A stretch of DNA of 11,006 bases from an uncultured Ruminococcus sp. (GCA_946544695.1 CAMNMO010000068.1:1-11006); one strand, 5' to 3'; numbered from the stretch's first letter, positions 1-6,063 are shown. The notes: generated by a model from the sequence alone, not told the origin. A program made the numbers and translations.

Positions 1-1
1 G

Positions 2-223
2 GACGATTTCTACAATGGCGGCATCAAGGGCTTTGCCATGTTTGCTTTATATTGGATAATGGCGAAAACGAAGCTTGGAACTATTTGTGTGGCAGACCAT
101 AGCAGAAATGCTGTCGCTGAAATGAAATATCTTGACGGTGAATTCGAGAAATTCCGCTCGGCACACAAAGGGGCGCCCATGCCTGCATGGGATGAGCTGA
201 GAAAATATCTGCCAAAGCAGTAA
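2..223 (+). CDS. C-terminal end of an unrecognised protein (5' end outside window)
   Basis: The reading frame is open from base 2 without a visible start and ends at TAA 221-223, giving about 73 residues. The first in-frame ATG (38) has no ribosome binding site, so this is most likely the tail of a longer gene. It contains a short hydrophobic stretch (FAMFALYWIM), then a charged, probably helical tail ending PMPAWDELRKYLPKQ. I do not recognise the family and assign no function. The next 118 bases carry no gene, and a strong terminator follows at 342-375, which agrees with this being the last gene of a + strand unit. It converges on the aldo/keto reductase gene. Confidence 0.6.
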   Translation, partial: DDFYNGGIKGFAMFALYWIMAKTKLGTICVADHSRNAVAEMKYLDGEFEKFRSAHKGAPMPAWDELRKYLPKQ

Positions 224-341
224 AGAAGATCTCATCGGTTTCGTACAGCGAATATTCGGTCATATCCTCAGCTTTATCATGTCAGGCAGAATGAAAAAGC
301 TTTCGGCATACAAGCTGATATGTTGACAGTGACCATAAAAG

Positions 342-375
342 AACAGCAGCGTTCGTTGTAAACGCTGCTGTTTTT
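342..375 (+). terminator. Bidirectional Rho-independent terminator
   Basis: A perfect 12-bp stem (342-353 with 361-372, arm AACAGCAGCGTT) has a 7-base loop and runs into T's at 371-375 on the + strand. It lies between two convergent genes, ending 5 bases from the aldo/keto reductase stop. On the - strand the stem is followed by CTTTTA, so it can serve both directions. Confidence 0.9.
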
Positions 376-380
376 GCGTA

Positions 381-1223
381 TCATGCTTTTTCGTATTCGG
401 GCTGCCATGCTGCATAGCTTGCCAGCTGTTTTTCCGTACCGTTGTAATAACGCACGTTCTTGTTGAGTTTTGCTATCTCTGACATCTCATCATCTGTCAG
501 CCTGAAATCAAGGATATCAAGATTATCTCTGATGTGGTCGATGTTCTTGCTGCCGGGTATCACAGCAAAGCCCATCTGTGTGTGCCAGCGGAGTATGACC
601 TGTGCGCTGCTTTTACCGTATTTTTCGCCCAGCTTTTTGAAAATGGGTTCTTCTATCAGCGACCTGTCACCGTGACCGAGAGGGTACCATGACATCAGCC
701 TGATGCCGTACTTGTCAAGCGTTTTTCGCAGTTCTTCCTGCGTGAAATAGGGGTGTGCTTCGACCTGTATGAACTGGGGTATCACTTCCCACTTGTTCTC
801 AAGTTCAGCAATGTATTTTCCCTCGAAGTTAGATATGCCTATGGACTTTGCCTTGCCCTCTCTGTAAGCCTTTTCCAGAAGCCTGTAACCTGCAAGCCAG
901 TTTCCCGAAGGCTGATGTATGTACAGCAGGTCAACATAGTCAACGCCAAGTCGTTCAAGTGTTTCTTCCACTGCGTTCTCGTTTTCGTACTCGCTTGGCC
1001 ATATCTTGGTGGACAGGAATATCTTGTCTCTTGCAATGCCGCTTGCTTTTATTCCACGTCCGACAGCCCTTTCGTTGACGTATGCTGCCGCAGTGTCTAT
1101 GCACTCATAGCCCATTTTCAGCGCTTCTCTTACGCTTGTTTCCGCATCTGCGGGCGATATCATGAATGTACCTATGCCGATAACGGGGCATTCCTTGCCG
1201 TTGTTCATCTTTAAATATTCCAT
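381..1223 (-). CDS. Aldo/keto reductase (AKR, 2,5-diketogluconate reductase-like)
   Basis: A 280-residue, full-length cytosolic NAD(P)H-dependent aldo/keto reductase, a TIM-barrel enzyme that reduces carbonyls to alcohols. The catalytic tetrad is visible: D43 (in CIDTA), Y48, K73 (in STKIW) and H103 (in YIHQP). Further family motifs are GISNF at 129-133 and the cofactor-phosphate loop IPGSKN at 222-227. The start at 1223 is supported by AGAGGAGG (1231-1238 on the - strand), 7 bases away. Met6 is the only other nearby choice and lacks such a site. The gene is monocistronic, with its own promoter (1300-1329) and the operator-like box it shares with the neighbouring flavodoxin operon, so it probably belongs to the same redox or stress regulon. 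The physiological substrate cannot be read from the sequence. Confidence 0.95.
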   Translation of the reverse strand: MEYLKMNNGKECPVIGIGTFMISPADAETSVREALKMGYECIDTAAAYVNERAVGRGIKASGIARDKIFLSTKIWPSEYENENAVEETLERLGVDYVDLLYIHQPSGNWLAGYRLLEKAYREGKAKSIGISNFEGKYIAELENKWEVIPQFIQVEAHPYFTQEELRKTLDKYGIRLMSWYPLGHGDRSLIEEPIFKKLGEKYGKSSAQVILRWHTQMGFAVIPGSKNIDHIRDNLDILDFRLTDDEMSEIAKLNKNVRYYNGTEKQLASYAAWQPEYEKA

Positions 1224-1252
1224 GTTCAGTCCTCCTCTGAAATAGTCCTTCG

Positions 1253-1276
1253 CCGTTCATGACTTTTGCATAACGG
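1253..1276 (-). other. Small stem-loop in the aldo/keto reductase leader
   Basis: In the predicted leader, CCGTT pairs with AACGG (1272-1276 with 1253-1257), with an inner ATG/CAT extension and a one-base bulge. It lies about 15 bases upstream of the ribosome binding site. A role in translation or mRNA stability is possible but unsupported. Confidence 0.35.
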
Positions 1277-1299
1277 ACGGTGTTTTTGTTTACAAGCAT

Positions 1300-1329
1300 A
1301 TTATAGCACATTTCTTAGGTGTTGTACAA
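1300..1329 (-). promoter_or_regulatory. Promoter of the aldo/keto reductase gene
   Basis: On the - strand, TTGTAC (1329-1324) is followed after 18 bases by TATAAT (1305-1300), which is preceded by TG at the extended -10 position (TGCTATAAT). The predicted leader is about 70 bases. The -35 and -10 layout is identical in spacing to the promoter at 3989-4018. Confidence 0.8.
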
Positions 1330-1364
1330 TGCCGATTTATAATAGCACTATAATTCTGAGTTAT
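1324..1364 (-). promoter_or_regulatory. Operator-like box, copy 1 (putative LysR-type site)
   Basis: These 41 bases align without gaps to 4013-4053 and are clearly similar, including runs GTACAAT, TAATA, CTATAA and GTTAT. The distal part, 1350-1364, is an imperfect inverted repeat, ATAAT-N5-GTTAT. A second near-dyad (ATAG-N2-CTAT) lies at 1343-1352, between it and the -35 box. A distal dyad plus a promoter-proximal site is the usual LysR-type layout. No LysR gene is in the window. Confidence 0.65.
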
Positions 1365-1525
1365 GGCAAAACAGCATCACCATAAACCGTCCAAGCCCCC
1401 GGGTTTTAGGGACTGAATGACCCGCATGCAGCGGCTGCTGTGTATGTGATAATTACATTTCACCTATCCTATATCCGTTATCGGTATCAAGGATAATTAT
1501 GGCATGAACGGGCTTTGCTGTAAAC
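1365..1525. other. Intergenic stretch without a gene
   Basis: Between the operator box and the flavodoxin terminator I see no convincing open reading frame. The only structure is an imperfect hairpin (TATCCT with AGGATA) around 1465-1495. Nothing ties it to a function. Confidence 0.4.
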
Positions 1526-1569
1526 AAAAACGCCGCAGTCCCCCTGACAGTATCAGTAAGTCTGCGGCG
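1526..1569 (-). terminator. Rho-independent terminator of the flavodoxin operon
   Basis: An 8-bp GC-rich stem (1531-1538 with 1562-1569, arm CGCCGCAG) encloses a smaller CTGA/TCAG pairing. On the - strand it is followed by five T's (1530-1526). It starts 13 bases after the lipoprotein stop codon. Confidence 0.9.
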
Positions 1570-1582
1570 AATGCCTGTGTGT

Positions 1583-2347
1583 TTAATAGCCCTGTTCTTT
1601 CAGCCAGTTTTCGATATCTTCCTGCGAACCCGCAACATTGCCGCCGCTTACCGAGTAGCCGTCCTTGACCTCTGCGTCAGGTTCAAGTTCAGCTATCCTT
1701 GATACCGAGTCTGCCAGACCGCTGCCCTCGTGTGTAGTAACGGGAATGATCGTTTTGCCCGAAAGATCATACTCATCTAAAAAGCTGTATATGGGCTGCG
1801 GCATGGTGTACCACCATATCGGGTAAACCAGAAATACTGTGTCGTAGCCGCTTGTGTCCACCACAGTTGACAGTTCGGGAAGTTCGCCCGCATTCTGTTC
1901 GGCTTTTGCATCGTCGGCAAGGTCGTTATATTCCAGCGGATAGTCCTTAACTGTCTGTATGGAAAACAGATCGCCGCCTGTGTAGGCTGCTACGACGTTC
2001 GCCATAGCTTCGGCGTTGCCCATGTCCTCGCCCCAGAAGTTTACCTTTGATGCAGAGGTCATAGCATCGTTGACACCGTTTTCGGCAGGCGTGAAGTATG
2101 CCACAAGTATGCCGCCCTCAGCCGTGCTTTCCTCCGTTTCAGACTGTTCTGCCTGTTCTGTTTCGGACGGTTCTGCATTATCTTCGGCAGCGGCAGTTGT
2201 CTCGGTCTCAGCGGAAGTTCCTGCTTCGGTCTTGGTGCTGCCAACTTCTTTAGCAGTCTGTGCGGGCTTTGTGCCGCTGTCTGCGGTGCTTCCGCATGCA
2301 GTAAGCAGAACTGCTGCAATTGCTGTAAAAGCTATAAGTTTTTTCAT
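1583..2347 (-). CDS. Flavodoxin-like lipoprotein
   Basis: A 254-residue protein. Residues 1-18 form a lipoprotein signal with lipobox LTAC (Cys18 the lipidation site). Residues 19-77 are a low-complexity linker rich in T, A, E and S. From about 79 on is a flavodoxin fold of the Flavodoxin_4 type (ILVAYFTPAENG, then FLVYPIWWYTMPQP, then FLDEYDLSGKTIIPVTTHEGSG). These proteins probably bind FMN and carry electrons, here on the outer face of the membrane. The classical T/S-x-T-G-x-T phosphate loop is replaced by FTPAENG, as also in the neighbouring copy (FTLGENS). AGGAGG lies 8 bases upstream of ATG. It is the last gene of the operon, 45 bases after the DUF4405 gene, and shares much sequence with the broken gene at 3068-3778, so the two are probably duplicates that diverged in their anchors. 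Confidence 0.9.
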   Translation of the reverse strand: MKKLIAFTAIAAVLLTACGSTADSGTKPAQTAKEVGSTKTEAGTSAETETTAAAEDNAEPSETEQAEQSETEESTAEGGILVAYFTPAENGVNDAMTSASKVNFWGEDMGNAEAMANVVAAYTGGDLFSIQTVKDYPLEYNDLADDAKAEQNAGELPELSTVVDTSGYDTVFLVYPIWWYTMPQPIYSFLDEYDLSGKTIIPVTTHEGSGLADSVSRIAELEPDAEVKDGYSVSGGNVAGSQEDIENWLKEQGY

Positions 2348-2392
2348 TTTTATTTCCTCCTAAGTCGTGAAGCGATCGGCAGGTAAGCAGTT

Positions 2393-3064
2393 TTATTTTG
2401 CCTTGTTCTGCTTTTTCAGTACCTCACATGCATAATGACCCGCTATCGCAAACATTATCATTATAGCAATGTAGTCCGCAAAGAATACGATCTTGTTTTC
2501 CGAATGATCGAAAAATGCAAACATCACCTGCATGAACATGTAGGCAGCCACCCTGCGCCTGATGAATGCATATATCCCGTAAAGGCAGATGAGTGCCGCT
2601 GCTGCCCGCAGTACGGCAGTTCTCGCCGCAGATCTTTCTTTCAGCCCGAACATCTTTTTCGTGCCGTTCATCATCAGCTTTGCGTGGTTCCCGAGATGCA
2701 GACTCATCAGCACGAATCCCCAGTAAGCAGTGGTCATGTGTACTGTTCTTGCAAGGCTTGCGCCGTTTGAAATGCTCAGAAACGGTACTGCATGTTTCGA
2801 CATAAGTATGCCGCTTATGGGCAGTGCGAGCATTATCACGCACAGCAATATATTTATAATTGTGATGTAGGTGCGGTATGGTGAATAGCTGCCCCTGAAC
2901 AAGCCTGCAAGCCATTTGCGGTTGAGTATGTGGTGAATGATGAATACCACGAACATGGCGATACCCAGCCATTCGTGAACATTCTCACCGATCAGCGAAT
3001 ATGACATCAGCAGCGGCAGAAGCGCCACCATCACGCAGTCGATAACTATCTTTGCTCGTTTCAT
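2393..3064 (-). CDS. DUF4405 membrane protein, cytochrome b561-like
   Basis: A 223-residue integral membrane protein with about five to six hydrophobic helices (roughly 7-25, 32-48, 67-88, 108-127, 147-167, 192-213). The pattern HEWLGIAMFVVFIIHHILNR near residue 30 and AYWGFVLMSLHLGNH near 113-127 is typical of DUF4405. Conserved histidines H30, H44/H45, H109, H123 and H127 are candidates for haem or metal ligation. From the family, it likely passes electrons across the membrane. Lying between two surface-anchored flavodoxin-like proteins, it would be the natural electron donor, which is an inference from context. It starts 3 bases after the upstream stop with only a weak ribosome binding site, so it is probably translationally coupled. 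The premature TGA upstream could therefore lower its expression. Confidence 0.85.
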   Translation of the reverse strand: MKRAKIVIDCVMVALLPLLMSYSLIGENVHEWLGIAMFVVFIIHHILNRKWLAGLFRGSYSPYRTYITIINILLCVIMLALPISGILMSKHAVPFLSISNGASLARTVHMTTAYWGFVLMSLHLGNHAKLMMNGTKKMFGLKERSAARTAVLRAAAALICLYGIYAFIRRRVAAYMFMQVMFAFFDHSENKIVFFADYIAIMIMFAIAGHYACEVLKKQNKAK

Positions 3065-3067
3065 ATA

Positions 3068-3778
3068 TCAGTATCCCAGCCCTTTGAGCCAGCTGTTCAC
3101 CATCTCTTTGCAGTCACCGATATCGCCCTGTTCAATGCTGATACCGTCAGTGATGACCTGAGCGTCAGGTTCAAGCTGACTTATCTTGTAAAATGTTCCC
3201 GACTCACCGCCGCCGTTTGCAGAGTTGAAGGGTATGATCTTCTTGCCCGAAAGGTCGTACTCATCAAAAAAGGTGTACATGCCCTGCGGAAGATCACTCC
3301 ATCAGGTGGGGTAGCCTATGAATACGGTGTTATACTTGTCGAGGTCCTTGATATGCGTTTCAAGTTCCGGGCGGATATCATCGTTCTGTTCCTTTTTGGC
3401 AACGTCCACGACTGTGCCGTAGTTAGCATCGTATTTGTCGGTCTGTATAACGGAGAACAGCTCGCCGCCCGTTTCAGAAGCGATGTTGTCTGCGATGACA
3501 CGCACATTTCCGTAAGCCACATTATCAACGGCAGTGACGCTTGCTGACGATATGGCATCGACCTTGCTGTTCTCGCCCAGTGTGAAATACACCACCAGTA
3601 TGTCAGTGTCAGTCTCGCCTGTCTGCACAGGTATGGGTGCTGAACTGTCAGCAGAGATATGTGCGATCATGCTGCGGTAATTAAGGTATATAAACACACC
3701 TGCCGCCAGCACCGCAATTACTATCGACCATACTATTATGCGCTTTTTAACGTTTATCTTCTTTGCTTTTTCTGCCAT
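3068..3778 (-). pseudogene. Membrane-anchored flavodoxin-like gene interrupted by in-frame TGA
   Basis: One frame runs from ATG 3778 to TGA 3068 and is broken by a TGA at 3304-3302, after 158 codons. Residues 12-32 are an uncleaved membrane anchor following a Lys-rich start. The flavodoxin fold begins at about 59 (DILVVYFTLGENS). The homologous lipoprotein reads YPIWWYTMPQP where this gene reads YPT-TGA-WSDLPQG, so the stop replaces the first Trp of the conserved WW pair, a single G-to-A change. Downstream the frame stays coding (MYTFFDEYDLSGKKIIPF to GLGY), so the decay is recent, or the stop is read through, or the base is a sequencing error. Translation starts at ATG 3778, with GAGGTG 6 bases upstream. 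It is the first gene of the operon. Confidence 0.85.
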
Positions 3779-3794
3779 GATATCACCTCACGCT

Positions 3795-3806
3795 TATAAA
3801 CGAATG
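3795..3806. repeat. 12-bp direct repeat, left copy
   Basis: TATAAACGAATG at 3795-3806 is repeated exactly at 3961-3972, bracketing a 154-base segment. It is interpreted as a target-site duplication. Confidence 0.6.
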
Positions 3807-3960
3807 TTGTTATTCCGCTGACACACCACACCAACAGCCTTTTGACGGGTCCTGATAAATGGGCGGTATTCTTTCCACGCCGCAAGCGGGTGAGGAGAAT
3901 ATCTCAATCGGAGTTCCTTATTATATCGTTGTTTTATGCGGTATGCTAAAGATATGAACA
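3807..3960. mobile_element. Short non-coding insertion-like repeat element, copy A
   Basis: This 154-base segment sits in the leader of the flavodoxin operon and is bracketed by an exact 12-bp direct repeat. Its left end (TTGTTATTCCGCTGACACAC) matches bases 10803 onward (TGGTTATACCGCTGACACAC). The resemblance continues through CAGCCTTT to the CGGG run, and again through a GGCGG-pyrimidine-CGCCG segment (3862-3886 against 10961-10983). Similarity begins exactly where the direct repeat ends, as expected at an element boundary. No transposase is encoded. Terminal inverted repeats are weak (about 8 bases, imperfect). Without it, the operon leader would be about 40-50 bases, a normal length. Confidence 0.55.
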
Positions 3961-3972
3961 TATAAACGAATG
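3961..3972. repeat. 12-bp direct repeat, right copy
   Basis: Exact second copy of TATAAACGAATG, about 17 bases downstream of the -10 box of the flavodoxin promoter. See the left copy at 3795-3806. Confidence 0.6.
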
Positions 3973-3988
3973 CCTTTTCTTTAACTAG

Positions 3989-4018
3989 ATTATACCATGT
4001 CTGTCCGAAAAAGTACAA
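3989..4018 (-). promoter_or_regulatory. Promoter of the flavodoxin/DUF4405 operon
   Basis: On the - strand, TTGTAC (4018-4013) is followed after 18 bases by TATAAT (3994-3989) with an extended -10 TG (TGGTATAAT). It lies about 210 bases from the first start codon because of the inserted element at 3807-3960. Confidence 0.75.
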
Positions 4019-4053
4019 TACCAATTTTTAATACTGCTATAACTGTTGGTTAT
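4013..4053 (-). promoter_or_regulatory. Operator-like box, copy 2 (putative LysR-type site)
   Basis: This is the second copy of the box at 1324-1364, in the same orientation and at the same distance from the -10 hexamer. The distal half is a perfect inverted repeat, ATAAC-N5-GTTAT (4039-4053). Confidence 0.65.
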
Positions 4054-4119
4054 ATCCAACTTATATGCCATGCCGAATAATAATTGTCTGATCCCTGCGC
4101 ATGGCTCGGTCAAGTGTAC

Positions 4120-4158
4120 AAAAAATATCCCCGATGTTCCACTTCTTATCGGGGATAT
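4120..4158 (-). terminator. Rho-independent terminator of the fruR-fruK operon
   Basis: A perfect 11-bp stem (4125-4135 with 4148-4158, arm ATATCCCCGAT) with a 12-base loop. On the - strand it runs into six T's (4125-4120). It lies 113 bases after the fruK stop. Confidence 0.9.
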
Positions 4159-4216
4159 CTATATGAGTGTGGAAGATCAACTGCTTATTTTGTAAGGTCT
4201 GTGCGCCTTACAGCAT

Positions 4217-4264
4217 CTTACGGCTTTCGCCGCGAATGTTGGCGAAACGGAAAGTTTCGGTAAG
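4217..4264 (-). other. Structured 3' untranslated segment after fruK
   Basis: Three inverted repeats overlap here: CTTAC/GTAAG at the ends (4217-4221 with 4260-4264), TTTCGCC/GGCGAAA (4225-4231 with 4241-4247) and CGAAAC/GTTTCG (4243-4248 with 4254-4259). The second and third share bases 4243-4247, so they cannot form together. It sits between the fruK stop and the main terminator. It could be an mRNA-stabilising or processing structure, or a dispersed repeat. Confidence 0.45.
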
Positions 4265-4270
4265 GGTGGT

Positions 4271-5173
4271 TTATCCGAGCTGTCCCATCAGCTCGTCTAT
4301 CATTTCACGTACAGCCAGTCCGTCGGAAAAAGCTGTCGCTCCTCCTGCTGCCGTGCCAAGTTTCAGGGCGTATTCGTAGCAGCCCTGCTGTATGCCTGCC
4401 ACAAATCCCGCAACCATCGAGTCGCCTGCGCCAACAGAGTTTTTCACCTTGCCGCTGCATACGCCGCACCTGTGTGTCACGCCGTCCTCGTCTATCAGCA
4501 TCGCACCGTCGCCCGCCATTGATATCAGCACGTTTACAGCGCCCATCTCCTGCAATTTTCTGGCGTAATGCTCTATCTCCTCATCTGTGGTGAGCTTTGT
4601 CCCGAACATCTCGCCCAGTTCGTGGTTGTTTGGTTTAATCAGGAAAGGCTTGTATTTCAGCACGTTCAGCAGAAGATCCTTTGTGGCATCTACCACAGCA
4701 CGGATATTCCTGCCCTGCAGCCGTTCAAGTATGCGTTCATAAATATCCGCAGGCAGACTTTTAGGTATGCTGCCCGCCAGCACCAGCGTGTCGCCGCCTT
4801 TAAGTTCGTCCAGCTTTTCAAAAAGCTTTTCAAGTGACTCGCTGTCGATGTGGGGACCCTGACCGTTAAGTTCGGTTTCCTCGTCTGACTTTATCTTAAC
4901 ATTTATTCGTGAATTTCCGTTTTTCAGCCTGACGAAGTCACTGTTTATGCCCATAGCCCTGATACCGTTTTCTATCGCTTCACCCGTGAAGCCTGCGGTG
5001 AATCCCAGCGCTTTGGAATCTATGCCAAGTTCTTTAAGCACTATCGAAACGTTTATGCCCTTTCCGCCGAAGTACATCTCCTCCGACTCCGAGCGGTTGA
5101 CTTCACCAAGCTTCATTTCTTCGGTGTGCACCACATAATCTATGGCGGGGTTGAATGTTACAGTGTATATCAA
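4271..5173 (-). CDS. fruK: 1-phosphofructokinase (PfkB family)
   Basis: A 300-residue, full-length cytosolic PfkB-family sugar kinase. FruK phosphorylates fructose-1-phosphate to fructose-1,6-bisphosphate, feeding PTS-imported fructose into glycolysis. Visible motifs are the N-terminal MIYTVTFNPAIDY, substrate-site GGKGINVS at 36-43, KPN at 180-182, and the C-terminal anion-hole motif SVGAGDS (246-252) with catalytic base D251. The start is TTG at 5173, directly abutting the fruR stop TAG. AGGAGG lies 8 bases before it, inside the last codons of fruR, so translation is coupled. Tagatose-6-phosphate kinase (LacC) is a close relative, but the DeoR-type partner and the N-terminus favour FruK. 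No fruA PTS permease follows; the operon ends at the terminator 4158-4120. Confidence 0.92.
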   Translation of the reverse strand: MIYTVTFNPAIDYVVHTEEMKLGEVNRSESEEMYFGGKGINVSIVLKELGIDSKALGFTAGFTGEAIENGIRAMGINSDFVRLKNGNSRINVKIKSDEETELNGQGPHIDSESLEKLFEKLDELKGGDTLVLAGSIPKSLPADIYERILERLQGRNIRAVVDATKDLLLNVLKYKPFLIKPNNHELGEMFGTKLTTDEEIEHYARKLQEMGAVNVLISMAGDGAMLIDEDGVTHRCGVCSGKVKNSVGAGDSMVAGFVAGIQQGCYEYALKLGTAAGGATAFSDGLAVREMIDELMGQLG

Positions 5174-5920
5174 CTACATTACCTCCTTGATATTTGCAGC
5201 AGTCAGATACTTCTTGTCATCAAGCTTGTCGGTTATTATCTTTACCTGATTGAGCTTTGCGAAGGTAACTGACGTTATCTGACCGAATTTGGAATGATCT
5301 GCAAGAACATAGCAGCTTCTGCTGTTCTTCATGACAGCCGCCTTGACGCTTGCTTCGTTGCGGTCAGTGGTAGTTACCCCCGCAGAAAGCGAAATGCCGT
5401 TTGCGCCGATGAAGCATTTGGTGAAATTGTAGCTTTGCAGTGAATTTACGCATTCCGCACCGACTATCGCTTCGGTCGAAAGCTTTATCTCTCCCGCAGG
5501 CAGGAACACCTTGAACCCCCGCTGTGCCAGCTTTTTGGCATGGACGAAAGCGTTTGTGACAAAGGTGACGTTTTTCTCGGGGAGATGATCTATCATCTTC
5601 TCTGTGGTAGTACCCGCATCTACGAACACGAGATCGCCGTCGTCTATCAGTGATGCTGCAAACCTTGCTATTGCAGATTTTTCGTCATTGAACAGCCTTG
5701 ATTTTTCATCTGCGTTCTGTTCGGCGTTGCTGAAATTGTCGTTTATCGACATTGCACCGCCGTGTACTTTTACCAGCAGACCCCTTTCTGCCAGACTGTT
5801 CAGGTCTCTCCTGACTGTCGATCCCGAAGCCCCGAGAAGCCCGCACAGGTCGCTTAGCGTCACGCTTTTCCTTGCGTTTACTTCATTGAGTATGATCTGC
5901 TGCCGTTCTTCGGTAAGCAA
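5174..5920 (-). CDS. fruR: DeoR-family transcriptional repressor of fructose genes
   Basis: A 248-residue DeoR-type regulator when started at TTG 5920 (MLTEERQQIILNEV), the usual length and N-terminus for the family. The winged helix-turn-helix is at about 18-56 (LSDLCGLLGASGSTVRRDLNSL then HGGA). The sugar-phosphate sensor domain includes DAGTTT at 101-106, VTNA at 121-124, GANGIS at 172-177 and VLADHSKFG at 205-213. The start is fixed by two facts: AAGGAGGAGG lies just upstream of 5920, and the promoter -10 box at 6016-6011 puts transcription start near 6004. That excludes the longer open frame from ATG 6004, whose extra residues (HANPHRSRKCAKRRR) do not look like the family. Fructose-1-phosphate is the expected inducer. 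It probably represses its own operon through the tandem repeat at 6036-6063. Confidence 0.9.
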   Translation of the reverse strand: MLTEERQQIILNEVNARKSVTLSDLCGLLGASGSTVRRDLNSLAERGLLVKVHGGAMSINDNFSNAEQNADEKSRLFNDEKSAIARFAASLIDDGDLVFVDAGTTTEKMIDHLPEKNVTFVTNAFVHAKKLAQRGFKVFLPAGEIKLSTEAIVGAECVNSLQSYNFTKCFIGANGISLSAGVTTTDRNEASVKAAVMKNSRSCYVLADHSKFGQITSVTFAKLNQVKIITDKLDDKKYLTAANIKEVM

Positions 5921-5925
5921 ATTTA

Positions 5926-5936
5926 TCCTCCTCCTT
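5926..5936 (-). promoter_or_regulatory. Ribosome binding site that sets the fruR TTG start
   Basis: On the - strand, AAGGAGGAGG is followed after about 6-7 bases by TTG at 5920. No comparable site precedes the in-frame ATG at 6004. Confidence 0.8.
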
Positions 5937-6010
5937 TTTGCACATTTCCGTGAGCGGTGTGGATTTGCATGCGTGAATGAATATGATCGTTCCTGATTGA
6001 ACATGACTAC

Positions 6011-6039
6011 ATTTTAGCACCGATGTTCAAAAATGTCAA
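6011..6039 (-). promoter_or_regulatory. Promoter of the fruR-fruK operon
   Basis: On the - strand, a consensus TTGACA (6039-6034), a 17-base spacer, then TAAAAT (6016-6011) with an extended -10 TG (TGCTAAAAT). The expected start of transcription is near 6004, giving a leader of about 85 bases. Confidence 0.88.
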
Positions 6040-6063
6040 GCGCTTTCAATCAAGCTCTTTCAA
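6036..6063 (-). promoter_or_regulatory. Tandem 14-bp direct repeat, candidate FruR operator
   Basis: On the - strand TTGAAAGAGCTTGA (6063-6050) is followed without a gap by TTGAAAGCGCTTGA (6049-6036), 13 of 14 bases identical. The second copy overlaps the -35 hexamer. DeoR-type regulators commonly bind direct repeats near their own promoters, so autorepression is likely. Confidence 0.7.

Noticed and set aside
323..328. TTGACA as a -35 box after the first gene
   Set aside because: No -10 box lies 16-18 bases downstream, where the terminator stem begins, and no + strand gene follows.
753..1214. 153-residue + strand frame
   Set aside because: It lies fully antisense to the aldo/keto reductase, which has all its catalytic residues, and it shows no recognisable domain.
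3068..3280. A separate 70-residue gene starting at MYTFFDEYD
   Set aside because: It is the in-frame continuation of the flavodoxin gene after the TGA, and its ATG matches an internal position of the paralogue.
3302..3304. TGA as a selenocysteine codon
   Set aside because: The 40 bases after it show no convincing SECIS-type stem-loop, the paralogue has Trp at this position rather than Cys, and no selenocysteine machinery is visible.
3794..4024. 76-residue - strand frame in the flavodoxin leader
   Set aside because: It starts upstream of the -35 box of the flavodoxin promoter and runs through the inserted repeat, so the operon transcript could not contain its start.
5921..6004. N-terminal extension of fruR from ATG 6004
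   Set aside because: The predicted transcription start is at about the same base, no ribosome binding site precedes it, and the extra residues do not resemble the family.
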